A stretch of 64,000 bases of DNA, from NCBI RefSeq assembly GCF_900101865.1, contig NZ_FNAH01000001.1, positions 680,192 through 744,191 on the forward strand, written 5' to 3'. A model generated the notes under the pieces. It worked only from the letters and a program-made list of their open reading frames with translations, had not been told where the DNA came from and did no database searches. Within the stretch, counting starts at the first letter, position 1. Every line of letters starts with the position of its first letter. Below are positions 8,784-17,484 of the stretch, piece after piece. The position numbers and the translations under genes are program-made. The stretch comes from Paracoccus isoporae (GTDB taxonomy: Bacteria > Pseudomonadota > Alphaproteobacteria > Rhodobacterales > Rhodobacteraceae).

Positions 8784-10697
8784 ATGCAGCGAAGCGTCAG
8801 GCTAGCCGTCATCACCGTGGTGGCCGGAGCCGTTTTCGGGGCCGAGGCGCTGGCGCAATCGGCGTCGTCCTCCAACCCGTTTGCCGGCCTGACCCGCATC
8901 TTCAACCCCGCCGACCAGCCTGTCACCGACGATCAGGGCCGGGTGCTGGGCCCGCCGGTTGAGCTGGACGTGGTGGTGGTGGATGGCGATGACGATCTGA
9001 GCGGCCCGCTGCGCAACGCCTCTCTGGTGGCGGCGGCACTGGCCGAGGACCGGGCGACCGGACAGGACGTGCTGGCCGCCGCGCGCGGGGATTACGCCCG
9101 GATGCTGGGGGTGATGTTCGACGAGGGCTATTTCTCTGCCATCATCAACATCACGCTGGACGGCGTCGAAGCCGCCGAGATCGCGCCGCTCGACGCGCCG
9201 CGCTATGTCGGCCGGGTGGTGGTTGCGGTCGATCCGGGGCCGCGTTTTGCCTTCGCGCAGGCCGACCTCGCGCCGCTGGCGCCCGGAACCACCGCGATTG
9301 CGGGCTATGCCGTCGGCGAGCCGGCCGGGACCGGCGTCATCAAGCGTGCCACGTCGAGCGCGATCAGCGATTGGCGCGACGCCAGCCACGCCAAGGCGCG
9401 GGTCGCCGGGCAGGAGATCATCGCAGACCACAATGTGTCGCGGCTGGAATCGCGTGTCGATCTGAACCCCGGCCCGCCGGTTACGTTCGGGCGGCTGCAG
9501 GCGACGGGCAACGAGCGGCTCAGCACGCGGCGGATGCTGAAGATCGCGGGCTATCCCGAGGGTGAGCTGTTCGATCCCGAGAAGCTGGAGACGGTGCGCA
9601 AGCGGCTGCGCCGCTCGGGCGTGTTTTCGGCCATTACCCTGGTCGAGGCGGAGACGCTCAATCCCGACAACTCGATGGATGTGGCGCTGACGGTCGTGGA
9701 ACAGAAGCCCCGCCGCATCGGGGCGGCGTTCGAGCTGTCGAATGTCGATGGCGCGATGGTGTCGGCCTATTGGCTGCACCGCAACCTGCTGGGCGGTGGC
9801 GAACGGTTCCGCATCGAGGCGGAGGTCAGCGACATCAGCGCCGATGCCGACGAACAGGATTATTCCTTCGGCGTACGCATCGATCGCCCGGCCACGCTGA
9901 ACCCGGACACGACGGGCTACATCGCCCTGGACCTGTCCGAGGAGCACGAGCCGGAATATTACAAGCGCAGCGGCGAGTTCTCGATCGGGTTCAACTATAT
10001 CCGCAGCGAGCGGCTGACCGCCGATATTGCGCTGTCCTATACGCGGTCGCGGGTGAATTACGGCACGGGTTACTACGATTACGAAACCATCTCGCTGCCG
10101 ATGGGCGTCATCTGGGACCGGCGCGACGACATGAACAACGCCAAGCGCGGCTACTGGCTGTCGGGCGAGGCCACGCCGTTTGCGGGGTTGCAGGGCACCG
10201 GATCGGGGCTGCAGCTGACCGGCGAGGGCCGGATCTATCGCAGCATGCTGGAGGGTGATCGGCTGACTTTCGCGGCGCGCGGGCGGGCGGGCACGGTGCT
10301 GGGGCCCGATATTCTGGAGGTGCCGCCCGATTACCTGTTCTTTTCCGGCGGCGGCGGGACCGTGCGCGGGCAGCCTTACGAGTCGCTGGGATTCGACGTG
10401 CCGCTCCAGAACAGCACCGAAGACGCCTATGTCGGCGGGCAGAGCATCGTGAATCTCAGCCTGGAGACCCGGTTTCAGGTGCGGGAGAGGATCGGTGCGG
10501 TCGCCTTTGTCGATGCCGGCAAGATCTGGGATGAGGGCGCGTTTCAGGGCGAGGCGAAATGGCATGCCGGTGCCGGGGTCGGGGTGCGCTACGACACGCC
10601 CATCGGCCCGATCCGGCTGGATGTCGCGACCCCGATCCAGGGCGACGACGATGACAACAAGGTGCAGATTTACCTCGGGCTGGGGCAGGCATTCTGA
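8784..10697 (+). CDS. tamA: Autotransporter assembly factor TamA (BamA/Omp85 family)
   Basis: Outer-membrane Omp85 protein that works with TamB in assembling or supplying a subset of outer-membrane components. The 637-residue protein starts with a signal peptide (cleavage near ALAQ, about residue 25), then about 300 residues of POTRA-like domains, the last holding PRRIGAAFELSNVDGAMVSA, and a C-terminal 16-strand beta barrel (about 330-637) with the Omp85 turn FFSGGGGTVRGQPYESLG and a terminal phenylalanine (GLGQAF). The stop overlaps the tamB start (TGATG), the canonical tamA-tamB pairing. Confidence 0.92.
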   Translation: MQRSVRLAVITVVAGAVFGAEALAQSASSSNPFAGLTRIFNPADQPVTDDQGRVLGPPVELDVVVVDGDDDLSGPLRNASLVAAALAEDRATGQDVLAAARGDYARMLGVMFDEGYFSAIINITLDGVEAAEIAPLDAPRYVGRVVVAVDPGPRFAFAQADLAPLAPGTTAIAGYAVGEPAGTGVIKRATSSAISDWRDASHAKARVAGQEIIADHNVSRLESRVDLNPGPPVTFGRLQATGNERLSTRRMLKIAGYPEGELFDPEKLETVRKRLRRSGVFSAITLVEAETLNPDNSMDVALTVVEQKPRRIGAAFELSNVDGAMVSAYWLHRNLLGGGERFRIEAEVSDISADADEQDYSFGVRIDRPATLNPDTTGYIALDLSEEHEPEYYKRSGEFSIGFNYIRSERLTADIALSYTRSRVNYGTGYYDYETISLPMGVIWDRRDDMNNAKRGYWLSGEATPFAGLQGTGSGLQLTGEGRIYRSMLEGDRLTFAARGRAGTVLGPDILEVPPDYLFFSGGGGTVRGQPYESLGFDVPLQNSTEDAYVGGQSIVNLSLETRFQVRERIGAVAFVDAGKIWDEGAFQGEAKWHAGAGVGVRYDTPIGPIRLDVATPIQGDDDDNKVQIYLGLGQAF

Positions 10698-13600
10698 TGG
10701 GGATTTTGTCGCGCATCCTGCTGCTGCTGTCGCTTCTTCTGCTGACGCCGGCCTCCTTCGCGCAGGAGGGTGAGACCGGGGACGCGACGGTGGCAGAGAT
10801 CGCGGCCGAGGAATCGAGCGATCAGGGATTCTTGACCCGCTTCCTGCAAAACCGCCTGTCGAGCGCCGGGCGCTCCGTCGAGATCACCGGGTTCCAGGGG
10901 GCGCTGTCCTCGCGCGCCACATTCGAGCGGATCGTGATCGCGGATGCCGAGGGGGCGTGGCTGACGCTGCATGACGGCGCGATCCAGTGGAACCGCTCCG
11001 CCCTGCTGCGGGGCCGGGTCGAGGTGGGCGAGCTGACCGCAAGCCTGATCGAGATCCCGCGCGGCCCGGTCGCGGGCGAGGAGGAGCCCGAGGCCCGAGC
11101 CACCGCGCGCAGCTTTGCCCTGCCCGAGTTGCCGGTGGGCATCCAGATCGAGTTGATCGACGCCGAGCGCGTGGTGCTGGGCAGCCCGCTTCTGGGCGAG
11201 GAGGCGGAGATCACCGTCAATGGCTCCATGTCGCTGGCGGGTGGGGAAGGCGTTGCCGATCTGGTCATCAGCCGCACCGACGGAAAGAAGGGCGAATTCA
11301 CCTTTGACGGCAGTTTCGACAATGACAGCCGGGTGCTGAATATCGATTTGTCACTGGACGAGGATCCGAACGGCATTTTCAGCCGCATCGCCCGGCTGGA
11401 CGGGCGGCCCTCGGTCACCGCCCAGATCAACGGCGCCGGCCCGTTGAGCGATTACCAGGCCGATATCCAGCTTGCCACCGGCGGTGTGGAGCGGATCAGC
11501 GGCGATCTGAGCTTCATGGCCGAGGAGGGCGCGGACGGCACATCCGGCAACCGCTTCGCGCTCGATCTCGGTGGCGATATGGCCAGCCTGTTGCCGCCGG
11601 AGAACCGCGAATTCTTCGGGGACAGCACCCAAATCGTCGCGCGCGGCTGGCGCGCCGATACCGGCCGGCTGGAGGTCGAGTCGCTGAATTTCGACACAGA
11701 CGCGCTGAAGATCGCCGGGCAGCTTGCGACGAATGACCAGAACGCCCCGCAAATGCTGGATCTGAGCATTGATTTCGGCGAGGAGGCCGGGGCCCAGACC
11801 CTGCCGGTGACGATCCCCTTCGTCGAGCCTCGGGTGACGGTGCTGTCGGGGAACCTGGATGTCGGCTACGACGCCTCGGAAGGCTCGGACTGGTCGCTGA
11901 GCGGCTGGCTGACCGAGATCGACCGCGAGGCGATGCGGCTGTCGCGGCTGGAGTTGGACGGCCAGGGGCAGGTGGTGCTGGGTGAAGGCGAGAGCCTGGA
12001 GCAGATCGATGGCCAGATCGGGTTTGACGCCAACGGGATCGAACTGGTCAGCGCGCGGCTGCAACAGGTGGTGGGCGACCGGATCGCCGGATCGACCGGG
12101 TTCGACTTCACGCCCGGCCAGGTGATCGATCTGACGGGGATGGAAATCTCGGGCAAGGATTACGCCCTCGACGGGGCGCTGATGATCGACGGGCTTGCCA
12201 GCGGCATCGTGCTGTCCACCACGCAGCTTGTCGCGCGCCACGACAATCTCGCCAACCTGTCCGAGCTTGCCGGGCGCGATCTGTCCGGGCAGGCGCAGGC
12301 CGATCTGGCGGGGTATTACCAGGTCCTTTCCGGCGCGTTCGACATTGACGGCACGGTCACCGGGACGGATCTGAGCGTCGATAACGAACGGCTGGACAAT
12401 CTTCTGCGCGGGCAGTCGACCATCCGCATCGGCGCCGGTCGGACCGAGGACGGGACGGAGCTGCGCAATCTCTCGGTCAACGCGCAGCAGATCTCGCTGA
12501 CCGCCAGCGGCAGCGTGACCGAGGACGCGGTGGATCTGACCGCCGATTTCAACATGCCGACGCTCGCCGATATCGACCCGTCCTTCGAGGGACGGCTGAC
12601 CGCAAACGCGCGGCTGACCGGCGCCACCGGGTCGCGGGTGCTCGCCGTGGACGGGATGGCGGCCGGGCTGAAAACCGGGATCGAGGCGATTGACGGGGCT
12701 TTCGCTGGGGAAACCGACCTGACGGCAGAGCTGGTGGAGGATGCGCAGGGCAGTTTCAACCTGACCGAATTGCGGCTGGACAATGACCAGCTTGCCCTGG
12801 ACGGCTCCGGCACGATCAGCGGCAGCGACGTGGAGGCGCGGTTCGATCTCGACCTGACCGATCTGGCGGCCTTTGGGGACGGGTTCGGCGGGACGGTGGA
12901 TGCGGCCGCGGTCATCACCACCGAGGCCGGCGCGCGCAACATCGAGGTGACCGGCACCGGGCGCGATCTGTCGGTCGGCCAGGCCGATCTGAACGCGGCC
13001 CTTGCGGGAGACACCGAATTCAGCCTGAGCGCCGAACAGCGCGACACCGCGATCGAGATCACCTCCGTCGCGCTGTCGAACGATCAGCTTTCGGCCACCG
13101 GTACCGGCCGGATCGCAGAGAACGGCACGGAAGCGCGCGCAGAGCTCAACCTGCCGTCGCTCGCCGCGCTCGGTCGCGGCTGGTCGGGCTCACTCACCGC
13201 GGATGCGACGCTGGACGAAGGCGCGGATGGCGAGCGGGTGATCCGGGTCGATGGCATCGGGCAGGATCTGAAGCTGGGGCAGCAGAATGTCGACGGTGCG
13301 CTTGACGGCCAGACCGATATCGCGATCCGGGCCAGCCAGCAGCCGGGCGGTGCGCTGACGCTGGATGCGCTCGATATCACCAACCCGCAACTGACCGCGA
13401 CGGCGTCGGGCGCGTTGCAGGACGGGGCGGTCAATGGCCGCGCCTCGGCCGAGATTGCCAGCCTTGCAGCACTGGGGCGTGGCTGGTCAGGCACGCTGGA
13501 CGCAGAGGCGACGATCCGCACCGACGAGGCCGGCGCGCGGCAGATCGAGGTGACGGGCAACGGCGAAAACATCAAGCTGGGTCAGGCCCAGGCCGATGCT

Positions 13601-16600
13601 GCGCTGACCGGGACCACGACGATTGATATTCTCGCCGAACAGGGCGCAGATGGCGCGATCCGGGTCGAGCGAGCCGATATCCGCAACGATCAGCTCAATG
13701 CGACGGCCAATGGGGTCATCAGCGAACAGAGCACCGACGCGACGGCCGAGGTGACGGTGAGCGAGCTCGCCTCTCTCGGGCTGGGCCTTCAAGGAGCGCT
13801 CGACATCTCGGCGGGGTTCAGGGACACTGGCGACGGGGCGCGGCGGCTGACCGTGACGGGCACGGGCGAGAACCTGGCGCTCGGCCAGCAGGGCAATGCC
13901 GGCACGCTGACCGGCACCACCAATATCGATCTGGCCGCGGTGGAGCGTGACGGCGTGTTCACCATCGAGCAGGCCAATCTGAGCAACGACCAGACACGCA
14001 TCGTGGCGCAGGGCGTCATCGGGCCGGAGGGGACCGACGCCTCGGCAGAGCTGGAGATCAGCGATCTCAGCGCGCTCGGGCTGGGCATGTCGGGCGCGCT
14101 CGACGCCGAGGCCAGTTTGCAGGACGACGGGTCGGGCGCGCGCAACTTCACGCTGGACGGGACCGCCACGGACCTCGCGCTGCGCCAGGCCGGGGCCGAC
14201 CGTGCCTTGCAGGGTGAGACCCGGATCAATGCCCAAGGGTCGGAGCGGGACGGGGTCATCACCATCGATTCCGCGCGGATCGACAACCCCAACCTGACCG
14301 CGACAGCACAGGGTGTCTACGGACCGGACCAGACGGCGCTGGATGTGGATCTTCAGGCGGAAGATCTGGCGTTTCTTGGCGGCGGGTTCGGCGGTGAGGT
14401 CGATGCGCAGGCGACGATCACCGATAGCGGGCAGGGCCGCCGCTATGACCTGACCGGGACGGCGCAGGATCTGCGGGTCGGAAATGCGCAGGCCGATGCG
14501 GCGCTTTCCGGCGAAACCCGCTTTGTCGCCGAAGCCGTACAGCGCGGCAGCGAGATCGAGATCGGCCGGCTGGACGCCGAGAACCCGCAGCTCTCGATCA
14601 GCGGGGACGGTATGCTCGGCGGCGGCCGCACCGCTTTCGATGCCGAGGCGATCAGCCGCGACCTGTCTTTCCTGGGCCCCGGTTTCGGCGGATCGCTGCG
14701 GGCCGAGGCCAATCTGCGCGACCAGGGCGGTGTCCAGGCGTTCGAGATCAACGGGACCGGCACGGATATCTCTCTCGGCGTGGCGCAGCTTGACCCCGCG
14801 CTTTCTGGCGAAACCAGCTTCTCCGCCACCGGCACGCGGCGCGGCGAGCTGATCCGGCTCGAGTCCGCCCAAGTGCAGAACGGGCGGCTGAGCGCCTCTG
14901 CCTCGGGTGTCTACGGCGCGGGCCAGACCGATCTGACCGCAGAGCTGAGCGCGCCTGACCTAGGCTTCGTCTCGCCGGGTTTCGGGGGCGGGATCGACGC
15001 CACCGCACAGATCCGCGATGAAAGCGGCGGGCGGCGCATCTCGGCGCAGGCGACCGCCAACGGGCTGCGCATCGGCAATGAGCGCGTGGACAGCCTGCTG
15101 GCAGGTCAGACACGGGCCGAGCTGGTGGCGGTGCAGACCGCCGACGGGATCGTGCTGCAACGGCTGGATGCGCGCAACGGGCAGGTGCAGATCCTTGCGG
15201 ATGGCAACCCGGCGACCGGGCTGAATGTCGATGCGCGGCTGGCTGACCTTGCGCCGCTGGCGCCCGGCATTGACGGGCCGGCGCAGGCGGTGGGCACGAT
15301 CCAGCAGACCGGCGCCGGCACGCAGATGGACATTGCCGTCACCGGGCCGGGGGGCACGCGCGCCCAGATCTCCGGCCTGCTGGCCGGGGCGGCGACGGAT
15401 CTGCGCATGTCAGGCATCAGCAACGCGGCGGCCGCCAATGGCGCGCTGCGCACCCGCAGCATCGAGGGGCCGGTGGATTTCGATCTGCGCATGCAGGGTG
15501 AGCCGGGGCTCGATGCGCTCACCGGCGAGGTCCGGCTGAGCGGCGGGCGGCTGGCCGAGCCGCGCATCGGGCTGACCATCGACGATCTGAACCTGACCGC
15601 CCGGCTGGCGCAGGGGCTGATCGATCTGGACGTGGATGGCGGGCTCAGCGCCGGTGGCGCGCTGGCGGTGGACGGCACGGTGGATCTGCGCCCCGGCTCT
15701 CCGGTCCTCGATCTGACCGCGGTGCTAGATGAGGCGGTGGTGCGCGACCCCAGCCTGTACGAGCTGACCGCGGATGGCACGGTGTCGGTCACGGGTGTCG
15801 CGGCGGACGGCCCGCTCATCAGCGGCACGCTCAATATTCTTCAGGCGGAGTTTCGCATTCCCTCCACCGGGCTGGGCGGGGCGCAGGACATTCCCGACAT
15901 CACCCATGTCGGCAGCAGTTGGCAGGCGGCGGCGACGCGGGCGAAGGCCGGGTTGGAACCCTACGGCAGCCTGGCTGCGCAGAATGCGGAGCTTGGCGGA
16001 CCTGCGGCGACCCCGCCGCCCAACCCGGCGCGGTTCGATCTGACGATCAATGCCCCCAACCAGATCTTCATCCGGGGTCGCGGCGTGGACGCCGAGCTGG
16101 GCGGTGACATGCGCCTCACCGGCGATGCGCGCAATCCGGTGCCGATCGGGTATCTGTCCCTGATCCGGGGCCGGGTCGATCTGCTGGGCAAGCGCTTCGA
16201 TCTGACCGAGGGGCTGGTGGAGTTGCAGGGCAGCCTGATCCCTGTGATCCGGCTGGTTGCGACGCATCAGGAAAACGACATCACCATACGCATCATCATC
16301 GATGGCGAGGTGCGCGAGCCCGACATCACCTTCGAATCCGACCCCGAACTGCCGGAGGAAGAGGTTCTGTCGCATCTTCTGTTCGGGCAGGGTCTGGACC
16401 AGATCAGCCCGCTGCAGGCCGTGCAGCTTGCCAATGCGCTCGCCGTGCTGGCGGGGCGCGGCGGGATCGGTGTCGTCGGCAATATCCGCGACGCGACCGG
16501 GCTGGACGATCTGGATCTGACGGTTGATGACGATGGCAGCGTCGCCGTGCGTGCCGGGAAATACCTGACCCGGAACGTCTATACCGATGTCGAGCTGGAC

Positions 16601-16720
16601 GATGAGGGCAAGACCCAGATCAACCTGAATCTCGACGTGACCAACTCGGTGACGGCCCGCGGATCGGTCGGCACCGACGGCGAAAGCTCCATCGGCGTGT
16701 ATTACGAGCGCGATTACTGA
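10697..16720 (+). CDS. tamB: Translocation/assembly module TamB (DUF490), repeat-expanded
   Basis: Very large envelope-spanning protein of the AsmA-like bridge group; TamB is anchored in the inner membrane, crosses the periplasm as a groove-shaped beta structure and docks on TamA, and has been linked to phospholipid transport and outer-membrane protein assembly. Here it is 2007 residues against about 1259 in E. coli. An N-terminal hydrophobic anchor (about residues 4-23) is followed by beta-rich sequence, ten tandem repeats of about 100 residues (557-1552), and the conserved C-terminal DUF490 region (about 1650-2007) with FDLTEGLVELQGSLIP and LPEEEVLSHLLFGQGLDQIS. The start overlaps the tamA stop. 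The extra length is almost entirely the repeats. Function is inferred from the family; the repeat count is seen in the sequence. Confidence 0.93.
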   Translation: MGILSRILLLLSLLLLTPASFAQEGETGDATVAEIAAEESSDQGFLTRFLQNRLSSAGRSVEITGFQGALSSRATFERIVIADAEGAWLTLHDGAIQWNRSALLRGRVEVGELTASLIEIPRGPVAGEEEPEARATARSFALPELPVGIQIELIDAERVVLGSPLLGEEAEITVNGSMSLAGGEGVADLVISRTDGKKGEFTFDGSFDNDSRVLNIDLSLDEDPNGIFSRIARLDGRPSVTAQINGAGPLSDYQADIQLATGGVERISGDLSFMAEEGADGTSGNRFALDLGGDMASLLPPENREFFGDSTQIVARGWRADTGRLEVESLNFDTDALKIAGQLATNDQNAPQMLDLSIDFGEEAGAQTLPVTIPFVEPRVTVLSGNLDVGYDASEGSDWSLSGWLTEIDREAMRLSRLELDGQGQVVLGEGESLEQIDGQIGFDANGIELVSARLQQVVGDRIAGSTGFDFTPGQVIDLTGMEISGKDYALDGALMIDGLASGIVLSTTQLVARHDNLANLSELAGRDLSGQAQADLAGYYQVLSGAFDIDGTVTGTDLSVDNERLDNLLRGQSTIRIGAGRTEDGTELRNLSVNAQQISLTASGSVTEDAVDLTADFNMPTLADIDPSFEGRLTANARLTGATGSRVLAVDGMAAGLKTGIEAIDGAFAGETDLTAELVEDAQGSFNLTELRLDNDQLALDGSGTISGSDVEARFDLDLTDLAAFGDGFGGTVDAAAVITTEAGARNIEVTGTGRDLSVGQADLNAALAGDTEFSLSAEQRDTAIEITSVALSNDQLSATGTGRIAENGTEARAELNLPSLAALGRGWSGSLTADATLDEGADGERVIRVDGIGQDLKLGQQNVDGALDGQTDIAIRASQQPGGALTLDALDITNPQLTATASGALQDGAVNGRASAEIASLAALGRGWSGTLDAEATIRTDEAGARQIEVTGNGENIKLGQAQADAALTGTTTIDILAEQGADGAIRVERADIRNDQLNATANGVISEQSTDATAEVTVSELASLGLGLQGALDISAGFRDTGDGARRLTVTGTGENLALGQQGNAGTLTGTTNIDLAAVERDGVFTIEQANLSNDQTRIVAQGVIGPEGTDASAELEISDLSALGLGMSGALDAEASLQDDGSGARNFTLDGTATDLALRQAGADRALQGETRINAQGSERDGVITIDSARIDNPNLTATAQGVYGPDQTALDVDLQAEDLAFLGGGFGGEVDAQATITDSGQGRRYDLTGTAQDLRVGNAQADAALSGETRFVAEAVQRGSEIEIGRLDAENPQLSISGDGMLGGGRTAFDAEAISRDLSFLGPGFGGSLRAEANLRDQGGVQAFEINGTGTDISLGVAQLDPALSGETSFSATGTRRGELIRLESAQVQNGRLSASASGVYGAGQTDLTAELSAPDLGFVSPGFGGGIDATAQIRDESGGRRISAQATANGLRIGNERVDSLLAGQTRAELVAVQTADGIVLQRLDARNGQVQILADGNPATGLNVDARLADLAPLAPGIDGPAQAVGTIQQTGAGTQMDIAVTGPGGTRAQISGLLAGAATDLRMSGISNAAAANGALRTRSIEGPVDFDLRMQGEPGLDALTGEVRLSGGRLAEPRIGLTIDDLNLTARLAQGLIDLDVDGGLSAGGALAVDGTVDLRPGSPVLDLTAVLDEAVVRDPSLYELTADGTVSVTGVAADGPLISGTLNILQAEFRIPSTGLGGAQDIPDITHVGSSWQAAATRAKAGLEPYGSLAAQNAELGGPAATPPPNPARFDLTINAPNQIFIRGRGVDAELGGDMRLTGDARNPVPIGYLSLIRGRVDLLGKRFDLTEGLVELQGSLIPVIRLVATHQENDITIRIIIDGEVREPDITFESDPELPEEEVLSHLLFGQGLDQISPLQAVQLANALAVLAGRGGIGVVGNIRDATGLDDLDLTVDDDGSVAVRAGKYLTRNVYTDVELDDEGKTQINLNLDVTNSVTARGSVGTDGESSIGVYYERDY
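12365..15352 (+). repeat. Ten tandem ~100-residue coding repeats within tamB
   Basis: Residues 557-1552 of TamB consist of ten diverged units averaging 99.6 residues. Each unit shows the pattern: D-L-x-hydrophobic-G near its start, A-L-x-G-x-T about 12 residues later, then (N)-x-Q-L-x-A-x-G, a block ending LAxLGxGFxG, an alternating beta stretch (LDAxAxI) and a closing VTGTG-like turn. Unit starts read TDLSV, GLKTG, RDLSV, QDLKL, ENIKL, ENLAL, TDLAL, QDLRV, TDISL and NGLRI. Similarity is at the protein level; the DNA copies have diverged, which argues against very recent duplication. Confidence 0.85.
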
Positions 16721-16844
16721 CCGATCGCGGCGCGGGGGGCTTGGCCTGACAACCGGCCGCTCCGCGCGGCAGCGCCGAGTCGCGCTAACTCACGGAAGCA
16801 AATGCTTTACCCACGGCCCCGGCCGAATTAGGCTCCGAGCGTGT

Positions 16845-16858
16845 TTGACAAAAATCAA
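16845..16858. promoter_or_regulatory. Candidate FNR/FnrL box (TTGAC-N4-ATCAA)
   Basis: TTGAC AAAA ATCAA matches the FNR-type consensus TTGAT-N4-ATCAA at nine of ten defined positions; the TTGAC half is common in FnrL sites of Rhodobacteraceae. It ends 23 bases before the ATG of the DUF2853 gene. That is close for activation, since a -41.5 class II site would put the transcript start inside the gene, so repression, a mis-assigned start codon or chance are all possible. The same bases could also serve as a -35 hexamer (TTGACA), but no convincing -10 follows. Confidence 0.4.
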
Positions 16859-16881
16859 GTGCCCGGAGGGAGGGTGATGAC

Positions 16882-17223
16882 ATGAGCAAACGTGACGAGC
16901 TGATCGCGAAATACGCGGCGGACATGAAGGAAAAGATGGGCGTGACGCCCGACATGGACCTGCTGACCAAGGTGACGATCGGCTGCGGCCCGTCGATCTA
17001 CAGCGCCGACAGCGAAACCGTGGCCGGCAGCGACATGGCAGAGCTGGAGCGGGTGAAGACCAACTTCCTGATGAAGAAGCTGGGGCTTCCTGACGGTCCG
17101 CAGTTGATGGAGGCGATCAAGAAGGTCATGGCGGATTACGGCAGCGCCAACCGCAACAAGTATCGCGCGGTGGTCTATTACGCGCTGACCACGCATTTCG
17201 GCAAGGAATCGGTCTATCACTGA
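16882..17223 (+). CDS. DUF2853 family protein
   Basis: Small soluble protein of 113 residues, rich in K, E and D, with no signal peptide or membrane segment. The sequence MSKRDELIAKYAADMKEKMG and the C-terminal NRNKYRAVVYYALTTHFGK fit the DUF2853 family, common in alphaproteobacteria and Bacteroidetes and of unknown function. A good GGAGGG ribosome site precedes ATG 16882. Monocistronic: tamB ends 161 bases upstream and a clear terminator follows. An FNR-like palindrome sits just before the start codon, which hints at oxygen-linked control but is unproven. Confidence 0.8.
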   Translation: MSKRDELIAKYAADMKEKMGVTPDMDLLTKVTIGCGPSIYSADSETVAGSDMAELERVKTNFLMKKLGLPDGPQLMEAIKKVMADYGSANRNKYRAVVYYALTTHFGKESVYH

Positions 17224-17259
17224 GCGGATTGCGCGGCCCTGATGGGCTGCAGCCGAGAG

Positions 17260-17292
17260 ATGCCTGCCGTCGTGACGATGGCAGGCATTTTT
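17260..17292 (+). terminator. Rho-independent terminator after DUF2853 gene
   Basis: ATGCCTGCC pairs perfectly with GGCAGGCAT around an 11-base loop and is followed by a T run (TTTTT counting the stem's last base). It lies about 37 bases past the stop codon at 17223. Confidence 0.85.
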
Positions 17293-17484
17293 CCGTGGCA
17301 AACCGCGCCTGAACAAGGTGTTACATCGCCGGTTGACGGGCCGGGCGGCGGCGCCTGCCCGGCTTTGTTTCCGATTGTCACGGAATTGTCGGCTGATTTC
17401 TGGACGATAAACTGGCATCTCTTTGGCCACTCGCGCGTTGGGACGGCGCGCAAGGGAACTTGAATCGACCACGGGGTTACCAAC

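Noticed and set aside
8802..10565. 587-codon leftward open frame opposite tamA
   Set aside because: Antisense shadow; arginine/histidine-rich composition without family features.
12365..15352. CRISPR-like periodicity in tamB
   Set aside because: The period is about 300 bases and the repeats are diverged protein-coding units, not short identical DNA repeats with spacers.
16845..16873. TTGACA as a -35 hexamer for the DUF2853 gene
   Set aside because: No -10-like sequence appears at 16-18 bases; the symmetric FNR-type reading explains the bases better.
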